Notes under the pieces: model-generated
The model's input: only the letters and a program-made list of their open reading frames with translations
Told to the model about the DNA's origin: nothing
Database searches by the model: none
Assembly (NCBI RefSeq): GCF_007570825.1
Contig: NZ_SUNB01000002.1
Location: 682,001 to 746,000, forward strand
Source of the DNA: Pleionea sediminis
GTDB taxonomy: Bacteria; Pseudomonadota; Gammaproteobacteria; Enterobacterales; Kangiellaceae
DNA length: 64,000 nt
Reading direction: 5' to 3'
In this document: positions 27,642-35,803 of the stretch, piece by piece
How positions within the stretch are numbered: the first letter of the stretch is position 1
How the letters are laid out: every line of letters begins with the position of its first letter
Translations under genes and position numbers: made by a program

Positions 27642-29918
27642 TTATAGCGAACCATATTTTCGACGTAAGCGATGTCGAATATTTTCCGCAAGAGTATTAA
27701 ATACGAAAGTGAAAACGAACAGCACGAAGCCAGCGAGGAACAGTACTCGATAGTGCGATGAACCAACTTCTGACTCGGGCATTTCAACGGCGATATTCGC
27801 CGATAGTGTTCTCATACCTTCAAATATATTCGCTTCCATAATAGGTGTATTACCGGTCGCCATAAGTACAATCATGGTTTCACCAACGGCACGTCCAAGA
27901 CCAATCATTACCGCAGAGAAAATACCAGGGCTCGCTGTCGGTAAAACAACTCGTACCAATGTTTGCCACTGACTCGCACCCAACGCGAGAGAACCATTTG
28001 ATAAATGTTTGGGAACGCTAAATATGGCATCTTCAGCTATCGAGAAAATAGTCGGAATAACAGCAAACCCCATCGCAATACCTACAACCATAGAGTTTCT
28101 TTGGTCGTAACTAATCCCCATTTCCGCATCAAGCCAATGTGGCATGTCGCCGTCGAATAAAAGTTTTTCTACCGGGTAACTCAACTCGAAACACAACCAA
28201 GTACCGAAAATAATGAGTGGAATAAGTAATGCAGCCTGCCACCCCGGAGGGACTCGACCGGTAAACTCGGCCGGCAAACGATGCCAAAAATACCCGAAAG
28301 AGACAATTAGCACCGGCATTAAAATTAATATGAGAAAAACGCCTGGTAAATTCATTTCCATTAAAGGCGCCAACCACAAGCCAGCTAAAAATCCGAGTAT
28401 TACGGTCGGTAACGCTTCCATAATTTCAACAGAAGGTTTAACCATCGAGCGCATTTGCGGGGCCATAAAATACGCAGTGAAAATAGCACCGCAAATGGCC
28501 AAAGGCATCGCAAACAGCATCGCATAAAAAGCGGCCTTTAAAGTACCAAAGCTTAATGGCACTAATGAGAATTTCGCTTCAAAGTCAGTAGTCGATGCCG
28601 AAGATTGCCAGGTATAAGTCGGTTCAGGATAACTCTCATACCAAACTTTTCCCCACAATGCCGACCATGAAAGATCAGGATGCTCATTTTCGACTTGCCA
28701 AGTTTGAACGCCTGAATCAGAAGAAATCATGAGAAAGTTTGCGCGAGGATTGATAATCACTTTAGCGCTATCAGCCAACCCTTCTATTTTTTCCAGCAAA
28801 GCTAAACGATGAGAGGTTGCATAAAACAATCCAAGTTCATTTGCCTGACTTAAAGCAACAAAACCTTTTCTACGAATTTCTGGATAAATGTCTTTTACCG
28901 GTGAATCGCTAAATTCAAAGTTCCGAATATTGTTCAATCGATAGGTGTTGTTCTCATCACGGACAGGAAACCACTGACTAATTTGTCCCGTTGAATCACC
29001 AACAATCAGAGAAATTCCACCGACTAGCATCTCAACATCAGTAACCGATACTGTGCTGCCTACCAATGAGGTACGTTCGTTACTGATGAGCTCGCTGTCT
29101 TCAACCCAATAGCTATGGAGTTCTCCTTGCGATGAAATAACGTATACCCAAGTGGCAGTAGGATCGTGTAATAAGTAATCGACTGCAATTTCGCTTTCAA
29201 TTTCTTGTCGATTATCTTCCTCTAAAGTCACCTCATCAGAAAGGAAAGACTCTTGAATAGAAAAAGTGATGTAGGTTAATTTGTCTTCTGTATCAGCGGT
29301 TACGATACTTAATGTTTCGCCATTTTTGGCGGCAGCAATAGCAGTAACAGGAACATCTTGTAGTTCAATCCCTTCGGTACCAAAAGGGTATAAAACATTC
29401 GGAGTAATGACTCGTTCTCCATTAGGATAACTGAGCTTAAACTCTTGTTTTAGCAATAAAATACGACCCGATGATAAACCAGCAACCAACAAGTTTTCTT
29501 CACGATTCGCATACTTTACTTGAGTTACCGATTCGCCAGGCTCCAGCTCTAAAGAGTAGTTTTCGATGACATTTCCGTTGGCGGTATCAAAAAATATGAA
29601 GTCGCCATTACTGTTTAATTGATAGGCAATCTCGCCATATTCTTCGGTGCCCCACATCAACGTAGAATCTAGTTGATAGGTATACTCTTGTTTTGGCTCA
29701 ATTTCTGCACTTTTGAAGATAGGAAATACAACGTAAAGCAGATAAAAGAATATCATCACCACAGCAATAATTACTGACACGCCACCAAAAGCAATGCCGT
29801 ACTTTGCTAATAAATCTTTGGATCTGCGAAAAGTATGATGGCCACTGGAAGTCTGCTTATCAAGCAAGCCCCGGACTTTATCTTTAACAGATTCGAATTC
29901 TCGACTTAAATCGTTCAT
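27642..29918 (-). CDS. pstC: Phosphate ABC transporter permease, enlarged PstC
   Basis: This is the first gene of the pst operon. The 758-residue protein is more than twice the size of E. coli PstC (319). After a cytoplasmic start and a first membrane helix (about 43-67) there is a long periplasmic domain (about 80-440) with irregular WD/propeller-like repeats (VTQVKYANREENLLVAGLSSGRILLLKQ; VTDVEMLVGGISLIVGDSTGQISQW). The permease domain follows (about 460-755; PLAICGAIFTAYFM, SVEIMEALPTVILGFLAGLWLAP, EAA loop NGSLALGASQWQTLVRVVLPTASPGIFS, GRAVGETMIVLM). The periplasmic propeller could contact PstS or sense envelope state; that is inference. A strong Pho box lies about 45 bp upstream. Confidence 0.93.
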   Translation of the reverse strand: MNDLSREFESVKDKVRGLLDKQTSSGHHTFRRSKDLLAKYGIAFGGVSVIIAVVMIFFYLLYVVFPIFKSAEIEPKQEYTYQLDSTLMWGTEEYGEIAYQLNSNGDFIFFDTANGNVIENYSLELEPGESVTQVKYANREENLLVAGLSSGRILLLKQEFKLSYPNGERVITPNVLYPFGTEGIELQDVPVTAIAAAKNGETLSIVTADTEDKLTYITFSIQESFLSDEVTLEEDNRQEIESEIAVDYLLHDPTATWVYVISSQGELHSYWVEDSELISNERTSLVGSTVSVTDVEMLVGGISLIVGDSTGQISQWFPVRDENNTYRLNNIRNFEFSDSPVKDIYPEIRRKGFVALSQANELGLFYATSHRLALLEKIEGLADSAKVIINPRANFLMISSDSGVQTWQVENEHPDLSWSALWGKVWYESYPEPTYTWQSSASTTDFEAKFSLVPLSFGTLKAAFYAMLFAMPLAICGAIFTAYFMAPQMRSMVKPSVEIMEALPTVILGFLAGLWLAPLMEMNLPGVFLILILMPVLIVSFGYFWHRLPAEFTGRVPPGWQAALLIPLIIFGTWLCFELSYPVEKLLFDGDMPHWLDAEMGISYDQRNSMVVGIAMGFAVIPTIFSIAEDAIFSVPKHLSNGSLALGASQWQTLVRVVLPTASPGIFSAVMIGLGRAVGETMIVLMATGNTPIMEANIFEGMRTLSANIAVEMPESEVGSSHYRVLFLAGFVLFVFTFVFNTLAENIRHRLRRKYGSL

Positions 29919-29963
29919 GGTTCACTTATGCCTTTATTAGTCCGGCCATTGTAGGGGGGCTTT

Positions 29964-29981
29964 GTTACAGTTATATGACAC
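29964..29981 (-). promoter_or_regulatory. Pho box of the pst operon
   Basis: On the minus strand GTGTCATATAACTGTAAC gives two 7-mers at exactly 11-bp spacing, close to the PhoB consensus CTGTCATAAATCTGTCAC. It lies about 46 bp before the pstC start, as expected for direct activation. Confidence 0.8.
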
Positions 29982-30205
29982 ATTGTCATATTTGTCACAT
30001 AACAATGATAATCAGGTTTACCCTGCTGTTTTTTATGGACTTTTCAACAATAAAAAGGTAGTTTTCACGGTGTCAACAAAAGGCTAATAATTGAAAAATT
30101 CGTCAGGAACGAAAGGCTAAAGGCGACTCTGTAAAACCATGCTCAACACCGTTTTTGACAATAAAATGAAAGAATAATGTAAATTTAATGTCATTATCGT
30201 GACAA

Positions 30206-30240
30206 CTGAAATAATTTTGTCACATTAAAAAACTATTATA
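30206..30240 (+). promoter_or_regulatory. Candidate Pho box plus -10 element of the porin gene
   Basis: CTGAAATAATTTTGTCAC (30206-30223) has half-sites 11 bp apart; the second fits well, the first has two mismatches. TATTATA follows at 30234-30240, about 10 bp downstream, the usual place of the -10 box in PhoB-activated promoters. Confidence 0.6.
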
Positions 30241-30297
30241 CGGCCTGATTCAATCTAAAATTCTGAGAAAATTTAGATTCATAACTGGGAGAAAAAC

Positions 30298-31296
30298 ATG
30301 AACTTCAAAAAATGCCTCGTAGCTACAGCCGTTACGATTGCAGGTACATCAATGATCGCAACATCACATGCGAACGATATAACTGTAACCCCTTATGGGA
30401 AAATAAACGTTACTTACCAACAAACTGACGATGGCAGTCTTGATGGTGCAGAACTAAAAAGCAACGCGTCTCGTTTTGGGCTTAAAGGAAAAGCGAAACT
30501 ATCGGATTCTGTTCAAGCAATTTACAAGCTCGAATGGCAAGTTGATACGACAGATAACGCTGATTCTGACGACAATAATTTAAAAGCTCGAAATCAATTC
30601 GTTGGATTAGCCGGTGGATTTGGTGAAGTCATTGCCGGCCGTCACGACACTCCGTTGAAGAAAGCGCAAGGTAAAGTAGACTTATTTAACGATCTTGAGG
30701 GCGATATCAAAAATGTAATCGAAGGCGATGTTCGTGCAGATAACTTCCTTCAATACACCTCTCCTAAGTTTGCTGGCGGCTTAAAATTTAAGTTCGCAAC
30801 AATGACTGTTAAAGGCCTTAAAGAAGGTAATATCTTAGGCGATCACGACGATGACGTGAATACTCCAGACATTGTTGTCGACGCTAACGAAGCTACAGAT
30901 GCAAGCTCATTCTCGATCGAATACTCAACAGACATGCTTTTTGTAGCCATTGCTCAAGATTCTGATGTATCAGGCCAAGATACTAAAACCAATCGCGTGA
31001 CTACTCAGTTAAAATTAGACAACTGGACTTTAGGCGCAATTTACAATGAGCACGATAATGGAACCATTGATGAAGAAGGTTACATTTTCAGTGTTGCTTA
31101 CAAAACAGGCGATCATACTCTCAAGCTACAAACAGGAGAGAGTGACGAAAAATCGATCGATAAAGAAATGACAAGTATCGGCTGGGATATTAAGTTAGGT
31201 AAGAAAACTAAATTATTTTCATTTTACACATCATCAGACGATGCTGCCGGAAATGACTATTCTTGGTTTGGTGTTGGTTTAGAGCAAAAATTCTAA
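30298..31296 (+). CDS. Outer-membrane porin (Gram-negative porin family), probably phosphate-starvation induced
   Basis: The 332-residue protein has a signal peptide (NFKKCLVATAVTIAGTSMIATSHA, about 1-25), then a 16-strand-type porin sequence: DITVTPYGKINVTYQQ, SRFGLKGKAKLSDSVQAIYKLEWQVD, NQFVGLAGGFGEVIAGRHDTPL, NFLQYTSPKFAGGLKFKFATM and the C-terminal strand ending in phenylalanine (SWFGVGLEQKF), the outer-membrane assembly signal. GGGAG precedes the start. Its position beside pstC with a candidate Pho box suggests a role like PhoE/OprP in phosphate uptake, but the protein belongs to the general porin family and selectivity is not visible. The mature protein is acidic (many Asp), which does not itself argue for anion selectivity. 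Confidence 0.92.
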   Translation: MNFKKCLVATAVTIAGTSMIATSHANDITVTPYGKINVTYQQTDDGSLDGAELKSNASRFGLKGKAKLSDSVQAIYKLEWQVDTTDNADSDDNNLKARNQFVGLAGGFGEVIAGRHDTPLKKAQGKVDLFNDLEGDIKNVIEGDVRADNFLQYTSPKFAGGLKFKFATMTVKGLKEGNILGDHDDDVNTPDIVVDANEATDASSFSIEYSTDMLFVAIAQDSDVSGQDTKTNRVTTQLKLDNWTLGAIYNEHDNGTIDEEGYIFSVAYKTGDHTLKLQTGESDEKSIDKEMTSIGWDIKLGKKTKLFSFYTSSDDAAGNDYSWFGVGLEQKF

Positions 31297-31313
31297 ACGG
31301 CACTTTATAGCAA

Positions 31314-31342
31314 TAAAAAAGGGCCGTTAACGGCCCTTTTTT
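31314..31342. terminator. Bidirectional rho-independent terminator
   Basis: The palindromic stem GGGCCG / CGGCCC with a TTAA loop is flanked by A6 and T6. It ends the porin gene and the convergent kinase gene. Confidence 0.94.
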
Positions 31343-31363
31343 ATTATTGTTTATTTAATTTGA

Positions 31364-34273
31364 TTAACTCATTGCCAACTCATCAGAAACGACATAATAA
31401 TATTTTTCTGGAATTCGAATCACTGTTGAAAATGTTCTAAAGTCAGCTCCTTCTTCTCCATCATCTAAAACAACTTCGATTCCACCACCTTCTTTCTCTA
31501 AAAATTGTTTAACGGCATCCATTCCCACACCGCGACCAGAGACGGCAGTGACTTCCTCTGCAGTTGATAGGCCAGAGCTAAAAATCAAATTTGCAACTTC
31601 TTCTGGCGCAGGGTTATCGCTCTCATTAAAAATTTTATTTTCAATCGCCTTCTCATAAATTTTCTTCAGTGCTAACCCTTTACCATCATCTTTTACGACA
31701 AATTCTAAATGGTCATTTTTAGCATTAACGGTTAACTCAATTTTACCCTGTTCCGTCTTTCCTTTACTTTTTCTTTCATCCGGTCCCTCTATACCGTGAT
31801 CAACCGCATTTCGGAAAACATGCATAAATATGTTATTCAACATGTTATGTGCGTCCATTTTAATAAACGCTTTATCTCCATGAATAACGACTTCTGGCAC
31901 TGGTTTACTCATTTCTTGTGCAATAGAGCCGGCAGACTCAATAACTTCACTCAATACTTTATCAATCGTCTTGGCTTCAAAGTCGAGCAACATTTGGTAG
32001 GCACTTTTGAAGCATTGTTTAATATCATCATTTAAACTGCTCGTATCAACTTGATGCATACTTTCTAAAATACTATTAAGTTTTTTGCGATCAATAGAAG
32101 CCATGCCCGAATCGGAATCAGAATCACCAGAACCACGCCCTAGCTTTTCTTGAGAAACTGTTTCATAGCGCTTCACATCATTTTCTGCGAGCAATAGCTC
32201 TTCAAGTAACTCTTCTTTGTTCCATTCTTTGTCTTCATTTTTACGTAGTTCATCATACGTTGTTTCAACTTCATGCACTGAGTTAGTGATATAGGAAAAT
32301 CCAAATGTTCGAGCATTTCCTTTTACAGTATGCATATTTCTGAATAACGTCGCCACGACATCAGGATCTTTTTCATCCTTAGACTCAATCAATGAACGAC
32401 ACTCGTCGATAAACTGGTAAGAAGTAGAAATGAATTCGTTAAACTTATTCGTATCAACACTTAATATATGTCCGATAATTTCGAGCTCTTGTTTCTGACT
32501 TTCTGCGGCTGCTTGAAGTGCCTTAAGCTCAGTAACATCACGAACTGTCACCATGATCTTATCAATTTCTCCATCAAAAACGATGGGGTCCCAATCTAAC
32601 TCAACTACTTTATGAACCGATTTGTCGTCATTCAAAATATTATATTCAGTAGGCAATAAGTGAGAGTTGAATTCGAACATCATTTCATCCGATCCTAACA
32701 ATGACTCAACTGCTGTACTTACTTGATCTAATCGATCACTACCTAAATTACTTTGATTGAATAGCAAGTCCATAAAGTTTCGTTTCGCAATCTTTTTCGT
32801 TTCAAGAATCTCTTCTAAATAAGCTGCATATTCATGATGTACAACACCGCCTTCCATAACAGTGAATAAACCTTGGTGCATATTCTGCATCATATTCAAA
32901 ATGTCATTGGTTTTAACCTGTAACTCTGCTGTGCGCTCTTTAACTTTCAATTCTAAGGTTCGATTTTGTTCTTCTATCACTTCTCTCATACGAATATTTT
33001 TGATCGTAATCACGAGAAGACGAGCTATCGAAGAAGCAAACTCATAATCACTGTCTTCGAAAGTAACTGCGCCAACCTCACCCGAAAAATTCATGACACC
33101 AATCAACACATCTTTATCGAGCAATGGAATGCAGAGTAGTGCTCTTGGATTCTCAGTAGTCTCACCTTTAAGAAACGTCGTATCTTCAGCAGTATTCGGC
33201 ACAAATACAATTTTTTTGGCTTCAGCAGCACTACCAATAACACCTTCGCCCAACTTAAATTTCGCAGGGATAACTTCATTGTCAATCACCTTGGGTGGGA
33301 AAAAGCCTTTAACCTCGAGCTCATTTTTGTCGTTCATTAGAAAAACAGAGCCTTGGCTAACACCACAATGGTCATGCATTGTTTTAAGCGCTTCTTCTAA
33401 TGCTCGATTTTGATCGAGTAATGATGCCAATACCTCACCAGTTTCATTCAGCGTCGCGAGGTCTTTCATCTTTTTATTAATGGTGGCTCGCATCGTTTCA
33501 AAGTTTTCTGCCAACACACCGACTTCATCATCAGTCCGAACATTAACTTCATTGTTGTAATCACCGCTAGCAATATTCTCCGCTGCGGAAGTCAATTCGT
33601 TCAAAGGCTTGGATATTTTAATAGCCATGTTTCGGGTTGCATTAAACCCTCCGAGAACAGCTAAAATGCCAACACCCAAAAGAATTGCGATCGTCGTAAT
33701 TAATGCTTGTCTCGAAGCTTCTGACTCTTCTTTGAGTTGCTGCTTCATCGTTTTCGTCGTAAAACCGTAACGGAGATACCCCAAAATATCATCTTCGTAT
33801 CCAACAGGAGCGACAAACTCATAAACTTCATATCCTTGCCAATCAAAAGTTTTGAATTCAAATGCCTCGAGTTGTGAAGCCCACTCGTGATTCTCCCCCT
33901 CAAGAGCTTCACCGGGTGTAATAGTCCCTTCCGGATTTTCTTCAGTTGCAAATACCCACGGTTGTCTTTCGGGTGTCATATAAACCCCATAGACAATATC
34001 GCTATCACTTTCGACGGTATTCGCGACAACCTCTTGCACTGCAGAAAAGCCATTATCTTCGACCATACCTCGAAGTGCCTGGCTATTATTTTTTACCAGT
34101 GTGGATCCTTTGGCGATCAAAGAGCTTCTAATGCTCTCTTCCGACTTTGCCAAGTTCTCTTCCGAGGCTGACAAGTTTAGATAAGCAACCAGTGACAAGA
34201 CTATCGTGAAACTGATGATAAAAATCCAGCTGACCTTGGTAATCAGCTTGGAACGAATACTCTTAAATTTCAA
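31364..34273 (-). CDS. CheA-like membrane histidine kinase (HAMP-GAF-PAS-Hpt-HATPase), no CheW domain
   Basis: The 969-residue protein has TM helices at about 13-35 and 190-212 enclosing a ~150-residue periplasmic sensor. HAMP follows (about 213-268; SKPLNELTSAAENIASGDYN), then GAF (about 280-425), a coiled coil, a PAS-like region (about 455-590) and an Hpt domain with His648 (RNMHTVKGNARTFGF, the CheA P1 motif). The CheA-type ATPase is at about 790-955 (N-box HVFRNAVDHGIEGPDER, KDDGKGL, SGRGVGMDAVK). It ends directly after the ATPase, so the P5/CheW receptor-coupling domain is absent. The start codon is TTG at 34273 with GGAG 8 bases upstream; no ATG lies before TM1. It is divergent from a set with an MCP-like protein, two CheX-like proteins and a CheY-like regulator. 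I infer that His648 phosphorylates that CheY. Confidence 0.88.
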   Translation of the reverse strand: MKFKSIRSKLITKVSWIFIISFTIVLSLVAYLNLSASEENLAKSEESIRSSLIAKGSTLVKNNSQALRGMVEDNGFSAVQEVVANTVESDSDIVYGVYMTPERQPWVFATEENPEGTITPGEALEGENHEWASQLEAFEFKTFDWQGYEVYEFVAPVGYEDDILGYLRYGFTTKTMKQQLKEESEASRQALITTIAILLGVGILAVLGGFNATRNMAIKISKPLNELTSAAENIASGDYNNEVNVRTDDEVGVLAENFETMRATINKKMKDLATLNETGEVLASLLDQNRALEEALKTMHDHCGVSQGSVFLMNDKNELEVKGFFPPKVIDNEVIPAKFKLGEGVIGSAAEAKKIVFVPNTAEDTTFLKGETTENPRALLCIPLLDKDVLIGVMNFSGEVGAVTFEDSDYEFASSIARLLVITIKNIRMREVIEEQNRTLELKVKERTAELQVKTNDILNMMQNMHQGLFTVMEGGVVHHEYAAYLEEILETKKIAKRNFMDLLFNQSNLGSDRLDQVSTAVESLLGSDEMMFEFNSHLLPTEYNILNDDKSVHKVVELDWDPIVFDGEIDKIMVTVRDVTELKALQAAAESQKQELEIIGHILSVDTNKFNEFISTSYQFIDECRSLIESKDEKDPDVVATLFRNMHTVKGNARTFGFSYITNSVHEVETTYDELRKNEDKEWNKEELLEELLLAENDVKRYETVSQEKLGRGSGDSDSDSGMASIDRKKLNSILESMHQVDTSSLNDDIKQCFKSAYQMLLDFEAKTIDKVLSEVIESAGSIAQEMSKPVPEVVIHGDKAFIKMDAHNMLNNIFMHVFRNAVDHGIEGPDERKSKGKTEQGKIELTVNAKNDHLEFVVKDDGKGLALKKIYEKAIENKIFNESDNPAPEEVANLIFSSGLSTAEEVTAVSGRGVGMDAVKQFLEKEGGGIEVVLDDGEEGADFRTFSTVIRIPEKYYYVVSDELAMS

Positions 34274-34461
34274 AGCTTTATCTCCAGTATTTTTGGTTTT
34301 CTCGAGCTATTAAGAACAGTTAATCATACACACGCTTCACTAAAGCTTAGATGAGAAAATGTCAATTTTCATGCACTTCCCGAAAATTAAGCTAGTATAT
34401 TTTATAAACCCGAATTATATCCTTGTCCAATAAAACTCAGAGTAAGGAACTTATTGAAATC

Positions 34462-35205
34462 ATGATGTTTTTACTCGGCTTGGCAGTCGGCGCCTGTGTC
34501 GCTTGGTTTGTCATGCTAAAACGCTCTCAGTCGCAAAAAAGCCAGCTTGAAGTAGACTGGCAACAACGCTTAAGCGATCAAGAATCAACTTGGACAAATC
34601 AATTCGAAGACCAAAAAAATCAACTTGAAGAAGAAAAGCAAGCTCTCGTTGAAGAGCAAAACTTACTAAAGACAGAGTTCGAACAGCAGAAATCGGAAAT
34701 ACATACTCGCCATCAGTCAGAAATTTCAGAGCTCAATCGTGAGCTTGATAGTCTGAAAGATTCTTATTCACAACAAACCGCTCAACTTATTGATGAATTC
34801 AGAAAAGTTAAAGGAAACCTGTCTGACCTCTCGGACTTGCTAGTTACTTTTGAACGTTGGCATGAATCGCTCAATGGCCTTATGGAGCACAATCGAGTCA
34901 TGCACCAACAAAACGAGGAGTTCTTTAAAATAGTAAAACAAATTGTCATTTTGGCACTTAATGCGGCCATCGAGGCAGCGCGAGCAGGCGAGTTTGGCCG
35001 TGGTTTTGCAGTTGTCGCCGACGAAGTTCGCTTTTTGGCGATGCAGTCACAAGAGCTCAGTGAAATTTATCGTGACAACTTGAATAAAAACGACCTGTTA
35101 ACCACAACGACCTTTCAAGATATTCAAGCTTGCGGAAAAATGATTCTAACTGAAGTTAATACCGCTTCTCAGCTGGTAGACTCAATCGTCAACCGACATC
35201 AGTGA
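34462..35205 (+). CDS. Minimal MCP-like protein: one membrane anchor plus chemoreceptor tip
   Basis: The protein has 247 residues from the ATG at 34462 (AAGGA upstream, rather distant; an in-frame TTG at 34423 is the alternative). One transmembrane helix lies at about 2-20, then a long coiled coil (about 25-115). The C-terminal half contains the MCP signalling hairpin tip ([40 protein letters not shown], about 155-195). There is no periplasmic sensor domain, and the returning helix is far shorter than in true receptors. It may serve as a scaffold for the divergent CheA-like kinase, although that kinase lacks the usual CheW coupling domain. The stop lies 7 bp before the CheX-like gene. Confidence 0.82.
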   Translation: MMFLLGLAVGACVAWFVMLKRSQSQKSQLEVDWQQRLSDQESTWTNQFEDQKNQLEEEKQALVEEQNLLKTEFEQQKSEIHTRHQSEISELNRELDSLKDSYSQQTAQLIDEFRKVKGNLSDLSDLLVTFERWHESLNGLMEHNRVMHQQNEEFFKIVKQIVILALNAAIEAARAGEFGRGFAVVADEVRFLAMQSQELSEIYRDNLNKNDLLTTTTFQDIQACGKMILTEVNTASQLVDSIVNRHQ

Positions 35206-35212
35206 GTTAACC

Positions 35213-35782
35213 ATGGCAGATAACGAATTCGAAAGGTTTTTAAAAAATGAATTTATCAAGTGTCTCAAGCAAAGTATGAATGAGTCTGTTGCAGACGCTA
35301 ACTGGGATTACCGAGAAAATAGAGAGTTAAAACATGAAAGCTACCCCAAAATTATATTACTCACGGTCAGCTCCCATCTCTTTAGAATCGTCCTTATTTT
35401 ACACTTCAGTTACAACGAAACTTGCCATAAATTTGTTGCCGCAGGTCTAAAATCAGGTGGCGAAAAGCTAGGAAAAGATAAGATTCATGACTATCTTAAA
35501 GAAGTGGGCAATAGCCTTTGTGGCGGATTTAAACGAAATTTAGGTAATGTCGTTCCTAGTTTAGGAATGTCTACGCCAAATATTCTGGACGACTATTGTC
35601 TAAGCTATATTGAAGAGCTGGATGTCATCGACAAACACACAGCAACGGTAAGCTTCAATGGTCAAGAACTGTTTGGTGCGAGTTACTATTTATGTGCCGC
35701 AGAAAAAATACAAGTGGATATGTCGAATGCCCGACTGTCGGAGGAGACACAATCTGAGGCGGGAGAGCTTGAGTTCTTCTAA
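35213..35782 (+). CDS. CheX-family phosphatase-like protein with GELEFF tail
   Basis: The 189-residue protein is CheX-like: after about 45 residues comes a beta-alpha fold (KIILLTVSSHLFRIVLILHFS) and the helix DYLKEVGNSLCGGFKRNLG. That helix holds the CheX/CheC/FliY catalytic motif ExxN (Glu97, Asn100), which in CheX removes phosphate from CheY-P. A second strand region (HTATVSFNGQELFGASYYLCA) follows. The last residues, EAGELEFF, recur in the next gene product. The natural substrate would be the CheY-like protein encoded 1.1 kb downstream. It lacks the duplicated motif of CheC. Identification is from the ExxN helix and size; overall similarity is not strong. Confidence 0.78.
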   Translation: MADNEFERFLKNEFIKCLKQSMNESVADANWDYRENRELKHESYPKIILLTVSSHLFRIVLILHFSYNETCHKFVAAGLKSGGEKLGKDKIHDYLKEVGNSLCGGFKRNLGNVVPSLGMSTPNILDDYCLSYIEELDVIDKHTATVSFNGQELFGASYYLCAAEKIQVDMSNARLSEETQSEAGELEFF

Positions 35783-35803
35783 AGCATTAAATTGGAGAAA
35801 ACC

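Larger units (their letters stand above)
29919..30297. other. Divergent regulatory region of pstC and the porin, 379 bp
   Basis: The gap between divergent pstC and porin genes contains many TGTCA motifs on both strands and two candidate Pho boxes (listed separately). No ORF or RNA gene is apparent in it. TTGACA near 30155 could be a PhoB-independent -35 element for the porin. Confidence 0.7.

Noticed and set aside
29983-29998. Plus-strand TTGTCATATTTGTCAC as a third Pho box
   Set aside because: The half-sites are 9 bp apart instead of 11, so they would not lie on the same helix face; not listed as a box.
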